A stretch of DNA of 64,000 nt from Cheiracanthium punctorium (lineage: Eukaryota > Arthropoda > Arachnida > Araneae > Cheiracanthiidae), in contig JAWZYV010012338.1 in assembly GCA_038373885.1 (NCBI GenBank), forward strand, positions 186,001-250,000, given 5' to 3'. Made by a program: the position numbers and the translations under genes. Shown here one piece after another: positions 1-11,081 of the stretch (position 1 is its first letter; every line of letters starts with the position of its first letter). The notes beneath the pieces were generated by a model. It saw only the letters and a list, made by a program, of their open reading frames with translations, searched no databases and had not been told where the DNA came from.

Positions 1-310
1 AACTGTAATTCCTATACACATCAAAATCAATACCGGTCTTACGATGGTGGTTGATAACATATATACCCAATTTTAGCTCAACCTAATGTACAGTTTAAAC
101 GCTAGCGCACTTTCAAGAATTTCCTCCATAGGCCATAATGTAAAAGAAATCTTTGTCGTAGCCCTGTAGAAAAACTAAAAGTCCTATACACACAAAAATC
201 AATACTGGTCTTACCATGGTGGTTTATAACATATATACCCAATTTGAGCTCAATCGAATGTACCGTTTAGGAGCTATCGTGTTCACTCACACACACTCGA
301 ACACACACGC
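1..310. repeat. Two tandem copies of a ~171-bp unit ending in a CA/CATA-rich run
   Basis: The segment starting CCTATACACATCAAAATCAA near base 11 recurs near base 182 with scattered substitutions. Both copies contain the stretch around 'ataacatatatacccaattt'. The second copy runs into an (AC)n/(CATA)n tract at about 285-325. No coding potential is convincing. The left copy may be cut by the window edge. Confidence 0.7.
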
Positions 311-1489
311 ATACATACATACATCTCCTAAAAATAGCATAAATGTATTCAGAAGACCTCAAAACATGTCAATACAAAATCTTGAAGTCAAATTTTTTCA
401 TGATTACAATACTTTTCTTACATGGTACATGTTCGGAAAGTAAAAATGTCACCAAGCATTGGGCTAAAGCACACTTTAGCCATTTGCTGTTTCAACATTG
501 GTTTTTATGATGACGCCCAAAATGTGTAGCAACCCAAACCTAAATAAATTGAATGACAAATACTGTTAAAACCAACGAGATATAATAGGATAAGCCATTG
601 GTTAAAACAAAGAAACATGATTTTCATTCAAAGGAGTCCAGAAATTTAGTTAATACTGCACTAAGTATAATTGCTAACTGCACTAAGTAACAATATTTGT
701 ACAAAAGGTATGGGGCAGCTAGTTTGTCTATAAATATCAAATAAATAATTAAAATTATTCATTTAAATTGAATATTTGTGATTCAACATCTCTACTTTTC
801 AACATAAAGCTATTTATTTTAAAAAAATATTTTTTAAATCATTGATACAAAAATTAATTTTAATAGCTTTTTGTTCTTAGGATAAATTTAAATGAAAAAA
901 ATTAAAATTTTGCTCTTAGTGTAAATTTAAATGAAGAATTGAATAAATAAATATTTATTAACACTGTAAAGGATTCCCATTTGGTATCCAGCTACTTTTG
1001 AAAATCATTGTTTATTTGGGCACTCATATAGGCACTTTAAATATTACAAAATTTTCCAGTATCCTACAAAAATGTTCACTATACCAATAGCTGATGCTAA
1101 AGATTTACTTTAAACTAGATTAACTATATTTAAAGGGGTGCCAAATGAATAGTTACTTTGAGATTGTTTTGAGAAATTAAAAGAAAAAAAAAATGAAAAA
1201 ATGTTTGCAGTTATTAAGCAACTACTCAATGATGGTGATCCTTTTATTAACACTAGAACTATGACACATCTAATTCAACCCCACATTAACATTTTATATA
1301 AGTATTCAATATGCATTCTATAATTATAGTGCTAATCAGGCGAAAGAGAGAGAACTTGTTTTCCTAATTTCGAATACCTTTATTTGAAAGGGGAGGGGAC
1401 TTTATGAGTTGTCCCACATTAATTTAGTCAAATTTTTATATTTCCATTCGAAAAATAGGGTTAAAAAAGATTTTTTGTTGTTGTGTGTT

Positions 1490-1708
1490 AAGGCAAACCT
1501 GCACGCGGGGTATCTGCCTAGGATGGGGGGTGCTTTGGCAGGAGGACTTTCTAAGGGGTTCTAATGCGTATTCACATTACATCTGGAGAAAACCTACCAA
1601 AACTCCAGATCGTTAGATCGACAGCCACGCGATGGGACCCGAACTCAGGACCTTCACACCTCGGCAGTCTACCATTTTCAGTGGCATAACCACTGTGCCA
1701 TGGTGAGG
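1490..1708 (-). mobile_element. tRNA-derived SINE (family A), full-length copy
   Basis: Read on the minus strand, the element opens with a tRNA-like head. A box-A-like GGCACAGTGGTTATG is followed about 40 bases later by a box-B-like GAGTTCGGGTCCC. The body then includes 'ggagttttggtaggttttct' and ends near a GTGCAGGTTTGCCTT-like tail. The body recurs on the plus strand at 40208-40345, and head plus body recur at about 49585-49925, so this is a dispersed family. It shows a pol III internal promoter layout and no ORF. Confidence 0.8.
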
Positions 1709-1799
1709 CAAAAAGATTTTAAATTATTGCCTGAAGGGGGTTACTAATAAATGTGGTAATAGTAAGACAAAAGTTGCCAAGGTTTGCCTTTTTCAGAGA

Positions 1800-2135
1800 T
1801 TTATCATGAAGGTTGGCACGAAAAAGTAAGTTTCCAAAACCGAATCCAGCTTGGCATTATCTTCTATATTTAGCAAGAAACTGTCAAACTCTACTATTTT
1901 ATTATGGGAATGATATTTCATTAGAAAATATAATTTAAAACATTGGATGAAGAGTTGCCAGAAGCGGTATTCATATTCCTATGGCAAAATTCAGCAAGGT
2001 GTCCACTTTGGATGCATTAGAACCAAGTTGGGCATAAAAAAATAAGTTCCAAAAACTGAATCCAGCTTGGTAGTATACTCTATGTTTGGCAAAAAATTGC
2101 TAAACCCTTCTATTTTATAATAATTTTTCATTTTG
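1800..2135. repeat. Diverged tandem duplication, period about 214 bp
   Basis: The segment from 'gttggcacgaaaaagtaagt' (near 1812) through 'tctactattttatta' is repeated from 'gttgggcataaaaaaataag' (near 2027) to 'ttctattttataat' with many substitutions. It is non-coding and lies just outside the left TA of the pogo-like element. Confidence 0.55.
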
Positions 2136-2418
2136 TAGAAGTAATCTGAAATCTCCCCCCCCCCCTTAACCACACTTGTTTTTATAATACACTTATTACA
2201 TGGAGCAATTTTGAAGAGAAAGTGTCTGCAGTAGGGGAGACTGGGGGCTAATGGGACACATTCTACATTTTATGCTGTAAAAAGTGTAATTCACAAAAAT
2301 CCTGACTTTTTTTTTTCCAGATAGTTAATACAAATTGTTTTCTATGATTCAGTGAAAAATTCATGTCATTGTTTAATTATTAAGAGAGAAATAGTCTTAA
2401 TTTGTGAAATGAAATTTT

Positions 2419-2476
2419 GTCCCATCGGACCCCAACTCTGGGGTCTAATGGGACGTGCCAGGGGTCTAATGGGACA
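2419..2476. repeat. Left subterminal repeat cluster of the pogo-like element
   Basis: There are three copies of the 15-16-base motif GGGGTCTAATGGGACA or its reverse complement, at about 2419-2434 (-), 2440-2454 (+) and 2461-2476 (+). They resemble the inner part of the TIR. Extra transposase binding sites are a reasonable inference. Confidence 0.75.
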
Positions 2477-2550
2477 TACTAATTAAGCAACTCTACATGC
2501 CATCAACTGCACATTTATTGCTTAATTTCAAAATAATAAAACAATAGACA

Positions 2551-4462
2551 CTATTCTAGATTGTATCCAGAAATATTATCAGAGAATGTAACACAAGATG
2601 CTCCTCGCTCATTGAAACACTCATTATCTAATGGTGTTAAAATAGTTTCAACATCATCCAAGTCAACCCAAGACCCATCTGCTTTTTCTGGGTATGCAAA
2701 TTTCATACAGTCATTTTTCTTTCTCAAGAAGTTAACATGGATTTCTTTGTCTGGCAAATTAAGTTCATCAACAATGGCAGCAAAAAATTTAGGAGATTGT
2801 TTCCTAACAAATCGTATTAATACAAAATCATTCAGTTTAATCTTAAAATAGGGTTTTTCGTCCTCTGATGAGTCATGCAGAGGCATGATGTCACTGTTTT
2901 CTGTGTCACTGTCTTTTCTCTTTCGCTTCTTAGGTATTTTCTGAGTTGGTTTCTTCGAACATTTTTTTAAACGCTTTTCAGAATTCCTTTCAGTTTCCAT
3001 TTTTTCCGGTGTATCTGTAAGGATCCTGCACTTTCCCCACTTTCTACCTGATATGGATACTTTTCTTGCTGGGGCTTTTGGGTATGGGCGAACTGCTTCA
3101 GGTGTAAGCATAGATGTGGAAGGCTTAGTTGTTTCTATCTCAGTGTTTGAATTATCTGTATCAAATGTAACAGGTGTCAGCAATGATGTTGAAGACTCTG
3201 TCACTTCAGAATCTGGCTTCGGGCGGTCTGTAACAAATGATGACAGGAAATCTTCATCGCTGAATGTGTTTCTATTCAATGGGTAAATGCCAGTTGCAGA
3301 AAACCCAGAAAGTATATTTTTAGGTTTGAAAGCTTCAACAAATGCTTTGTTTACTAAACTTGAAATCTGATGGTAAGTAGCTGTTTTCCCTGGATTTGAT
3401 AAAAGCCAATCATTAAAAGCAATATTAAACTTCTTTTTAAATGGGCCATATACACTAACATCTAGTGGCTGAAGTCTATGTGAGCAGTGGGGAGGGAATG
3501 TCAACAAAATCACGCCATTGTCTTTGGCATACTGAATGGTAGCTACAGTGACATGGCTTTCATGGTTGTCCAATAAAAGAAGAGATGGATTTTCAGGTGA
3601 AGTGTTTGAGTGTTTCACAAAGTGACCCATTACTTTATAAAAATTATCACCTGTCATCCAACCAGTTTTGTGTGCTAAACCAAGACTTCCTGGTGGAGCT
3701 TCATTTAATAGGAAATCGGGTGCAGTTGCATGGGGAAAAACAAAAGCAGGGGGAATAGATGTTCCAGAGGCATTTATGAAGCAACAAACAGTCACCAATT
3801 TCCCTCGTTCTGCTGAAGTTATCTGCCCTACTTGCTTGATTCCTTTTCCGGCTATAACATTTGGTGGTCTGTGGACAGTAGTACAACCTGTCTCATCACA
3901 ATTAAAAATTCGATGAGGTGCAAATTTAAAACGCAGATATACTTCTGCTAATTTTTCGTAAAAAAAAATTAACATTTGCAGGGTTAAAGCTTGTTGCCCT
4001 GGACAGACTTGTTGATTCAGGGGCACGAATTGAAAGGGAGGGATTTCGCCTCATAAAGCCATATAACCAGTCTGGTCCAGCCTCAGAGTTTGTTATCCAG
4101 TTAGCAGGCATAGAAAGTTTCAACATATTTGCATACTGATATGCCAGTTTTCTGGTTTCTGTAGTAGATAATACGTGATGCATTTTGGATGCAGTAATCA
4201 GATATTCCACCAAAGATAATTCTTGTTCAGAAGAAAATACCTGATTAGGAATAGACCTGGGAACAAAAAAACTAGTTTTTCCACAGTTTATATTTTTCTT
4301 AACAACAGCTAAATGTCTAAACAATGTTGACTTTTTTATATTATATTTTTCTGCTGCAACTCTTATTGGTGTGTTATTATTCAATATGCTTTCTATTGCT
4401 TCTTTCATAGCATCATCAGAAATTTTCTTTCTATCTGTCTTTCTCTCTTTGACTCTAGGCAT
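2551..4462 (-). pseudogene. pogo/Tigger-like transposase, one frameshift
   Basis: This is a DDE transposase of the pogo/Tigger/Jerky type. The start at 4462 gives MPRVKERKTDRKK. An N-terminal psq-type helix-turn-helix follows (SDDAMKEAIESILNNN, then KYNIKKSTLFRHL), and then a CENP-B-like DNA-binding region ending in GPDWLYGFMRRNPSLSIR. The second frame holds the DDE core: IFNCDETG (first D), LLLDNHESH (second D) and HRLQPLDVSVYGPFK (third D, about 35 residues later). A basic, nuclear-localisation-like stretch (KKCSKKPTQKIPKKRKRKD) and an acidic C-terminal module complete it. The two frames overlap at 3926-4026. The break is at a run of eight T on the coding strand near 3961-3968, where a one-base length difference joins the frames. 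It could be a real inactivating mutation or a homopolymer sequencing error. Apart from this point the reading is open. Confidence 0.9.
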
Positions 4463-5053
4463 CTGAAAAATTATTAAACATTAATGAAACTGGATTATTA
4501 AAAAACATTTCATGCAAATCTTTTGAGTATATTCAGCAGAGTTTGATACAGAATTAAGTTTATAAATGGTAGGGGGGGGGGGTAGTTTTTGCAAAATTAC
4601 CTGGGAAATTTTGCAAAATTTCTGGAAATTCACACCATAAAGTACTGTGAGAAAGTTTTCATTTATAACAAAGAAATTATTTACAAGCTAACAAAAGCTA
4701 ATTTGCAGCAAAAGATTTGTTGTATATTTAGACTTTTAGCTCAAATCATCTGAAAGGGCTAATTTAAATTAGTTTTAATTTTATACATGGTTTATAAGTC
4801 TTTAATTCCTAAGTTATATCAGTGTTATAAATGAATAACAAAATCTGAATTTAAAAATTAATTTTTCTTCGTAAAACAATTTAACATTAAGATCTTAATT
4901 TATCTTGTGCTTTTGCTGAAAGCAAACTTGTAAAATGGTATAAAATTAATAGAAATGAAAGAATAATTCACATTAAATTGTTAGTACACAAAATATAACA
5001 TTTAAAATAAATATTATATCAATAATATTACAGCTTTTATATTTAATGACTTT

Positions 5054-5109
5054 GGGGTCTAATGGGACATGTCCCATTAGACCCCTTATGAAATGTCCCA
5101 TTGGACCCC
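5054..5109. repeat. Right subterminal repeat cluster of the pogo-like element
   Basis: There are three copies of the same GGGGTCTAATGGGACA motif, at about 5054-5070 (+), 5070-5085 (-) and 5094-5109 (-). The first two form a perfect palindrome centred on ACATGT. A further motif copy adjoins the terminal repeat at 5437-5455. Confidence 0.75.
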
Positions 5110-5479
5110 ATACCATTTTCCATTGGTTTTAGGCTTACTGCAAATAAATTATTGATCACTGACAAAAAACAATGGTTTAAAATGAAAAACATTTGTTTGA
5201 AGCTTCATAATAATATGAATTATTATTTGAATGAGTTAATAGGGGATCAAAACAAGTATTTATTTAATATGAAAAAAATCACTTACCTTGATGCTTAAAA
5301 AGTTCTTGCTTCTTGTTCTAACAAACTGCTAATGAAAAAAAATGGCTCAGTACATGCTCTGGTGTAAAGCTGGTACTGCCATCTATTGATGAAATTTTGA
5401 ACACATAACTGTTTTTTTTCATGCAATAATTCACTTGTCCCATTAGCCCCCATGTCCCATTAGCCCCCAGTCTCCCCTA

Positions 5480-6621
5480 TGTAATGATAGTCTGCAAAAA
5501 GAAATTTTTTAAAATATGTATAAGCGAGAATTAATAAAATACTACAGACTTATAATACATTGAATTACTCAACATCAGATTAACAAATTAAAGCTTTATT
5601 TAATAAGCATTTAACAATAACAATTAAAAGCAAATTTCATAAAGTGATTCTCTTTTTTAAATGTAAAAAGAAAAAAAAATGAATATAAATCACGTACATA
5701 AATACATAAACTAATATAAAAAATTAATTCTATTTGTTTAAAATCTTCAACCCAATGGAAATAATCAGTGGGAAAATAAGGACAGAGATTAAATAATTCT
5801 TACTAAAATTACAATGAAAACTTTAGCCATTGAACATTAACAAATTGGGAGATTATTATACATCTAAATCTAGACTATGATATCTCATTGTCATTAAATA
5901 ACTACATAAACAAATGTAATTCATACAAAGTAAGCTTCAAATATACTATAAAACATTAACAAATATGCACAATATAGGCTTCAAGTACACACAAGGCTTT
6001 GTTAGATGTTTTTCAAAGGGTACAATTTTTTAAAGCTAAAGTTGTCGCATTTCGTAAAATAATTTATTCTTCTGCATGACAGTGCAGTCTGTATTATTTT
6101 TTTGTATTTAAATTTATAGGAATGCATATATTATAAATAATTAAAATATGAACATTTATTTTGATTAAAAACCATTGCATGAAATGAAAAATTGATTCAT
6201 TTTCTACACATTAAAATAATATTACTGATGAATTACTTTTTTTTTTTTTTCGGCATGAGATTTTGTATGGTATTTACTCATTTTAATTTAATCTTTAAAT
6301 GCATATTTTAAAAATTTAACCTTAGATGCAGATATCAGATCACTATTGCTATATCATAGGTAGTGATGAAATACCATTAAGAATAGTATTGAAGAGATAT
6401 GAGTATTTCTGAGAGATCATTTCAAGCATAATAGTTTAGAAAATACACCAACTGCAACTTACTTTCTTGGTATTGCATGGCATAAAATGTACTTCCAATT
6501 AATATAAGATGAAACAAATTTTAGAAAAGACTTTAAAGCGATACAAGCATATATAATTTAAACAAATAAAAATATATAAATCATAAATAGCATATTATAA
6601 AACACTATTCTGCATTAAACA
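5480..6621. other. AT-rich stretch downstream of glutaredoxin, no gene seen
   Basis: About 1.1 kb of AT-rich sequence lies between the pogo-like element and the glutaredoxin stop codon. It must contain the glutaredoxin 3' UTR (minus strand), but no single poly(A) signal could be chosen with confidence. No ORF resembles a known protein. Confidence 0.5.
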
Positions 6622-9600
6622 TTATAGCAGCGTTTGAAGTTTTCCACTGTTATGTGCAGCCATTGTGTCATCACAGCCACCAACATGTTGCTCGTTGATA
6701 AACACTTGAGGCACAGAGGATCGGCCAGCTTTTTGTGCCATAGCTTTCTGCATCTCAGCTCCATTTTCTGGGTGGAAAAAACAGAAAAGAATCTTAATTG
6801 CTTTTTAAAAATATTCAAGCAACAGCCTGAAATAATCTGAAAACTTTGGTTTCCTTAAATATGTCTTATACGTTTAATGCATTTAACCCATTTGTGCCTG
6901 GATATTTTTGCGATTTTCTTCGATTTTTGCTAATACCAGCAATAATAGATAAATTTCTGATGTCAACTTATTGAACAAGGGATGGTTTCTTTTAAAATCA
7001 TTATGTATAAAAATTGAAATGTCAACATTATACTTGGTCGTATTAAAATATTTTGTGTAGTTGAGGTTCAATACTCGTGAATAAAGGCTAGGTAAAATAA
7101 ATAAAGTTTTCGACTGATAGAGAAAATACCGTTCCAAAATAGGAGACACTAGGTATAAATGACTTTAAGTGTAAAACAGGAAGTTTTCTGTTTTTTATAA
7201 ATAATGAGGTTTTTTGCTAGTGGGGTAAGGTAAAATGGATATAAAAGTAGGCATTTTTTTTCATGGGTAGTTTTCTGTCTTTAATAATGTTAAATGTAAT
7301 TTTTTGTGTAACTTTATGTAATGCATTCATCACTTTCACATCTGAAAAGATTTTTATTTAGGATTACGTTCCTCCCTAGTGGTCCTATGTAAAGGAAAAA
7401 AATTTTTTTTTTTCAAAGTCGCCGTAAGTTTCAATACTATTTCATTTGAAAACTAAGTGTATGAATTAACCAGATGAACTCACTCAACTACGTGAAGTTT
7501 TTTTACAGAAATTACAGTGTTTGCGTTTACTCAGATTTTTGAGTAATTTACTTAAATTTTGTTGATTGTGATGCAAAAAAATAAGTACATAATGGGTTTT
7601 GCATATGCAAAAATCCATATTTTTTGAGATAATGGCCCTTTGTGACTCACAACACTTCACCGCAATCCGTGAATTAGAAATGTGACATCATAAATGAAAC
7701 AGTTGCGTGAATTTCACAAACTCTGACACACACTTTACATCATATTAGCACTTTTTGCAATGCTAAATTACTCATTTTCACTGAGATTACACAGTTTCAC
7801 CTTTTCAGGAGATTTTAAATAAACTTTTCTTTTGTTAACCATGGAGGATTTTATACATATATAAAAAAAAAGAAAGTTTATCAGAAGATTTATTGCAATA
7901 TTATAGTTCAAAGAACAATATACCAGGGGTCAATGCAGACAAAAATTGAGTCTGTTTCGCAGCCCCTTCACAAAATTATAAATCAATTAAAGCAGCCCCT
8001 TCACAAAACTGCACTCAATTAAAATGGCCCTTCAGTGACATTTTACCCTACATTTTAATTTGTTTTATCAATTATTTAACAAAATAGTGACTTTTATTAA
8101 AAATTGGTATGAAAATTTATAATAAATGTTGAAATTCACAAAAATGGGACCCTGGAAAAAATTCCTCCATCAACAACTGTATACAGAGTTAAAATAAATA
8201 TTTTGTGTACAGTAAACTAAAAGTGTTTGTTATATTCATAAACAGGCATTTAACAACTAAACATTAAGTAAACCTCATTAAATATATTCAACAGTATGTT
8301 CAACAGACGACATTACCTAAACATTTATATAAACGTATAGGGAGTAATTTCGTAAGCGGGTGTCAGCTATTTTTGGCGACTTTTTTTCTTGCCAACACCC
8401 ACTACTTGGCGCTTTTTTTTTTTGGTCGCCAAATTTTTCACGTGTGAAACACCATTTTAGAATACGATAAAATAATACAACACGTTGAGCACTGTCAGCA
8501 AAGACAAAGCACTTTAATACATTAAAATTGCACAGATATTCCACTAAAAAAAAAATACACCATGCATACTTAACACTAAAAAATGTCAGCAATTTATGTA
8601 ACAGGCAATTCAAAATGAGCAAACAGTAAACCGCTTTTAAAAAATTCAGTATATTAAGCAATCTAGTTCTACAGCTATGTAAACTAGGCAACCAGTGGAC
8701 CGTTTTTAACTAAAAAAACCTCAGTGGATTCAGCAACCTAGTTGTACAGCTAGGCAACCAGTGGTCCGTTTTTAACCAAAAAAACCTCAGTGGATTCAGC
8801 AACCTAGTTGTACAGCTATGTAAACTGGGCAAACACTGGCCAGTTTTCAACTCAAAAAAACATCGGTGGATTAAATAACCTAGTTATACACCTCATATAA
8901 AGTCATTCTTTGGAAACATAACAACATCAAATATCCATTTACAATTCACATTGAAAACCTTAAGCAATTGCAAAAATTCTTTAAAATAAACACTTACCTT
9001 TATTTTAAGAAACTCTTCAAAAATATCCATAACACACCAGCTAATAGCATAACACCAAAACGCTTCCATTTATTTAACATTATAATCACGCCCTCCTTCA
9101 AACACACACTTTCTTTTTAAACAACAACATAATATTCACTACACTTCAAATAACACAACACATTTCCAAATACACCTTATATTCCCCGTAAATAACTCAA
9201 CAAACACCAAACAAGAACTGACACATCGAATTCAAATTCACCTGCTTTTCAGTTTACCGATTACAGTTACATTGCCTAAACCAATCACAAAATTCCTTTA
9301 CCAAACATCCTAGTATCATTTAATGAACCCAGAGCGTTTTTTACAGCGTTTTTCAAACTACAGCACCAGTCAACAACTCAACTCCAAACACAGGTTGCAA
9401 GAGATATCTGAAACTATCTCTATCGTAAACAAACTGTCCAACGAACTTCAAATTTGGCGACAGATCAGCTCTTCGCGAGGATACCTGCTAACTAAATTTC
9501 CCCCAACATATATATAGCTGCCTTAAAAGAAAAATTATACTTAGTTATGAGCTGTTTTTAAAATGATGGTGGCATAAAACAAGTAATACATTTTTGAAAG

Positions 9601-9622
9601 CCCCCCCCACACACACACCCAC

Positions 9623-9654
<32 letters not shown>

Positions 9655-10779
9655 ATTATTTAATTTTATTCCCTTCCTGCCGTAATTTATGAATTACTCA
9701 AATTAAAATAAAATATAATGGGCAAGACTTAACTTGTAGACAAACATTGTTTTCTGACATCTCATTGTTGTAGAGTAATGCAAGGTAAAATGGATAGGTA
9801 TTTCTTTTTGATCAAAAAGATAAATAATTGGTTTAAAATTATTTTTCTTTTTTAACTTATATTTTTATATATTAGATTTTGGCCGATGAGTAACCTAGGA
9901 AATGATTTACCAGATTGATCTCTGCCAAAAGAAAGATTCCTTTTAAATGAAAAAAAATAAAAAGACTTCTTTTATGGTACAGAAGTTCCCAGCAAAATAC
10001 CGTTGAAAGGAAATATTTCTTCTTTTAAGCAAGCAGGCCAATTATTAATTATAAGAAATCCTTTAGTTATGTACTTGCATTTTATATTATAGTAAATAAA
10101 TTTATCAGCAGTTCAAAATCACATTACATACCTAGCAATTCTAAAGATAATAGAGAAAGGTGAGTAATCACAAAAAGGTGAAATATTACTAGAGGTACAT
10201 ACATTCTATAAAGATTGTTACATTTAAAATGTAAACGTTTGTATATAATGATAATAAATTCAGAAAATAACTTTAATGCATACCAAGAGTATCTAATTCT
10301 AATGCAAAGAAATCCACTCCAAGTGATTTAAAAAGCTCTTTCACCTGTAAATAATAAAAATTTCAAATTATAGGTCACACAGGCTTTATATTTATTTTCA
10401 ATAACAAACACAGCAATTACTGTGAAACGCAGCCGATGGTTGTTTATCAAAGTTATAAATGAAACGCAAAAATGTTCAGAAAAAAAAAGTTTAGAAAATA
10501 TAACTTTTCACGTTATCAATGATTAAAAAATTATTTTATGTACTCTGATTTATATATACATAATACACATACAAAAATTACAATCTAAATGACGAAAAAA
10601 ATCTAGGTCAAGGATGAAATAACAGTAAAGACTAGAATTAATTCAGCAAATTAAAACCACAATAAATATACAAAATATGTTACCCTTGTGCAGTAGGGAC
10701 ATCTAGATTTACTAAATATCATAACTTTGTTACTCTTGATATAATTTTCAACAACCTGAACAAGATCAACACCAGCCAT
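6622..10779 (-). CDS. GLRX: Glutaredoxin, dithiol CPYC class, three exons
   Basis: This small thiol-disulfide oxidoreductase uses glutathione to reduce protein disulfides and mixed disulfides. Exons on the minus strand are 10779-10684 (96 nt), 10344-10284 (61 nt) and 6767-6622 (146 nt). They give exactly 100 codons plus a TAA stop, the usual family length. Junctions are AGG|GTAACA, TTACAG|GTG, CTTG|GTATGC and CACCCAG|AAAAT, in phases 0 and 1. Exon 1 encodes MAGVDLVQVVENYI and the redox motif SRCPYCTR. Exon 2 encodes VKELFKSLGVDFFALELDTL. Exon 3 carries the cis-proline segment RSSVPQVFINEQHVGG and the glutathione-contact CDDT. No signal peptide or mitochondrial presequence is seen with this start, so a cytosolic form is likely. 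The two introns are 338 and 3,516 bp; the larger holds a MITE and tandem repeats. Which vertebrate paralogue it matches (GLRX or GLRX2) cannot be settled here. Confidence 0.95.
6883..7168. mobile_element. piggyBac-like MITE (family P1), copy 1, in glutaredoxin intron 2
   Basis: TTAA at 6883-6886 is followed by CCCATTTGTGCCTGG. The other end is a degraded inverted version before TTAA at 7165-7168. The interior is closely similar to 16942-17225, and to 41158-41437 in reverse. TTAA flanks with CCC-starting TIRs are the piggyBac signature. No transposase is present. Confidence 0.8.
7924..8172. repeat. Dispersed ~260-bp repeat (family Q), copy 1
   Basis: The segment from CAGGGGTCAATGCAGACAAA to GGGACCCTGGAAAAAATTCC is a diverged copy of 45315-45593. 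It contains several 'ccttcacaaaa' and 'attcacaaaa' phrases. Imperfect inverted ends at the 45-kb copy suggest a non-autonomous DNA element. Confidence 0.65.
8650..8895. repeat. Minisatellite-like tandem repeat, about three units
   Basis: The unit contains ACCTAGTTGTACAGCTATG, GGCAACCAGTGG, CCGTTTTTAAC and CCTCAGTGGATTCAGCA, and recurs at about 70-90-bp spacing with decreasing similarity at the edges. It lies inside glutaredoxin intron 2. Confidence 0.75.
9601..9653. repeat. Low-complexity C-run, CA-run and long A-run
   Basis: A run of eight C is followed by (CA)n and then more than 30 consecutive A (one C near the start). It is a simple-sequence tract inside intron 2, and its length in the assembly may be unreliable. 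Confidence 0.9.
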
Positions 10780-11081
10780 TATGAAAGACGTATAATAATT
10801 TAATGTATAATGAGAAAATAATAATCTGCAATCAAAATTTCGGGATGTAAAGCAAAGCGAAAGTGTACCAACACGTAACAGCTACGACGCCTATCATATG
10901 AATCACATTCACAATTCACTTTGATTCACATCAGTGCGTTTTTTAACTCGACACGACTCGACTATTTTGGAACACCGTCCTGAATTTCTGAAGTTCTCTG
11001 CACTGCGCAGCAGCAGTTTGGAGCAGAGCCTGTTCACATGACGTCACTTCAATTGTTTTGCTGCTGAGGTGTCCCCAAAAT
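10780..11081 (-). promoter_or_regulatory. Likely glutaredoxin promoter region with CRE-like TGACGTCA
   Basis: The 300 bp upstream of the glutaredoxin ATG are more GC-rich than the surroundings. They contain a palindromic TGACGTCA (11039-11046, the CREB/ATF consensus) and CTGCGCAG near 11004. No clear TATA box is placed. A hAT element begins at 11082, so the upstream regulatory region is truncated or displaced. The role is inferred from position and motifs only. Confidence 0.4.

Larger units (their letters stand above)
2234..5477 (-). mobile_element. Complete pogo/Tigger-like DNA transposon (Tc1/mariner superfamily)
   Basis: The element is 3,244 bp. Both ends carry a perfect TIR of about 25 bp starting GGGGAGACTGGGGGCTAATG, and TA lies outside each end (2232-2233 and 5478-5479), as expected for this superfamily. 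It encodes one transposase on the minus strand. Next to the ends are clustered copies of GGGGTCTAATGGGACA in both orientations: at about 2419-2476 on the left, 5054-5109 on the right, and an extra TIR-like copy at 5437-5455. The intact TIRs suggest it is fairly young. Confidence 0.93.
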
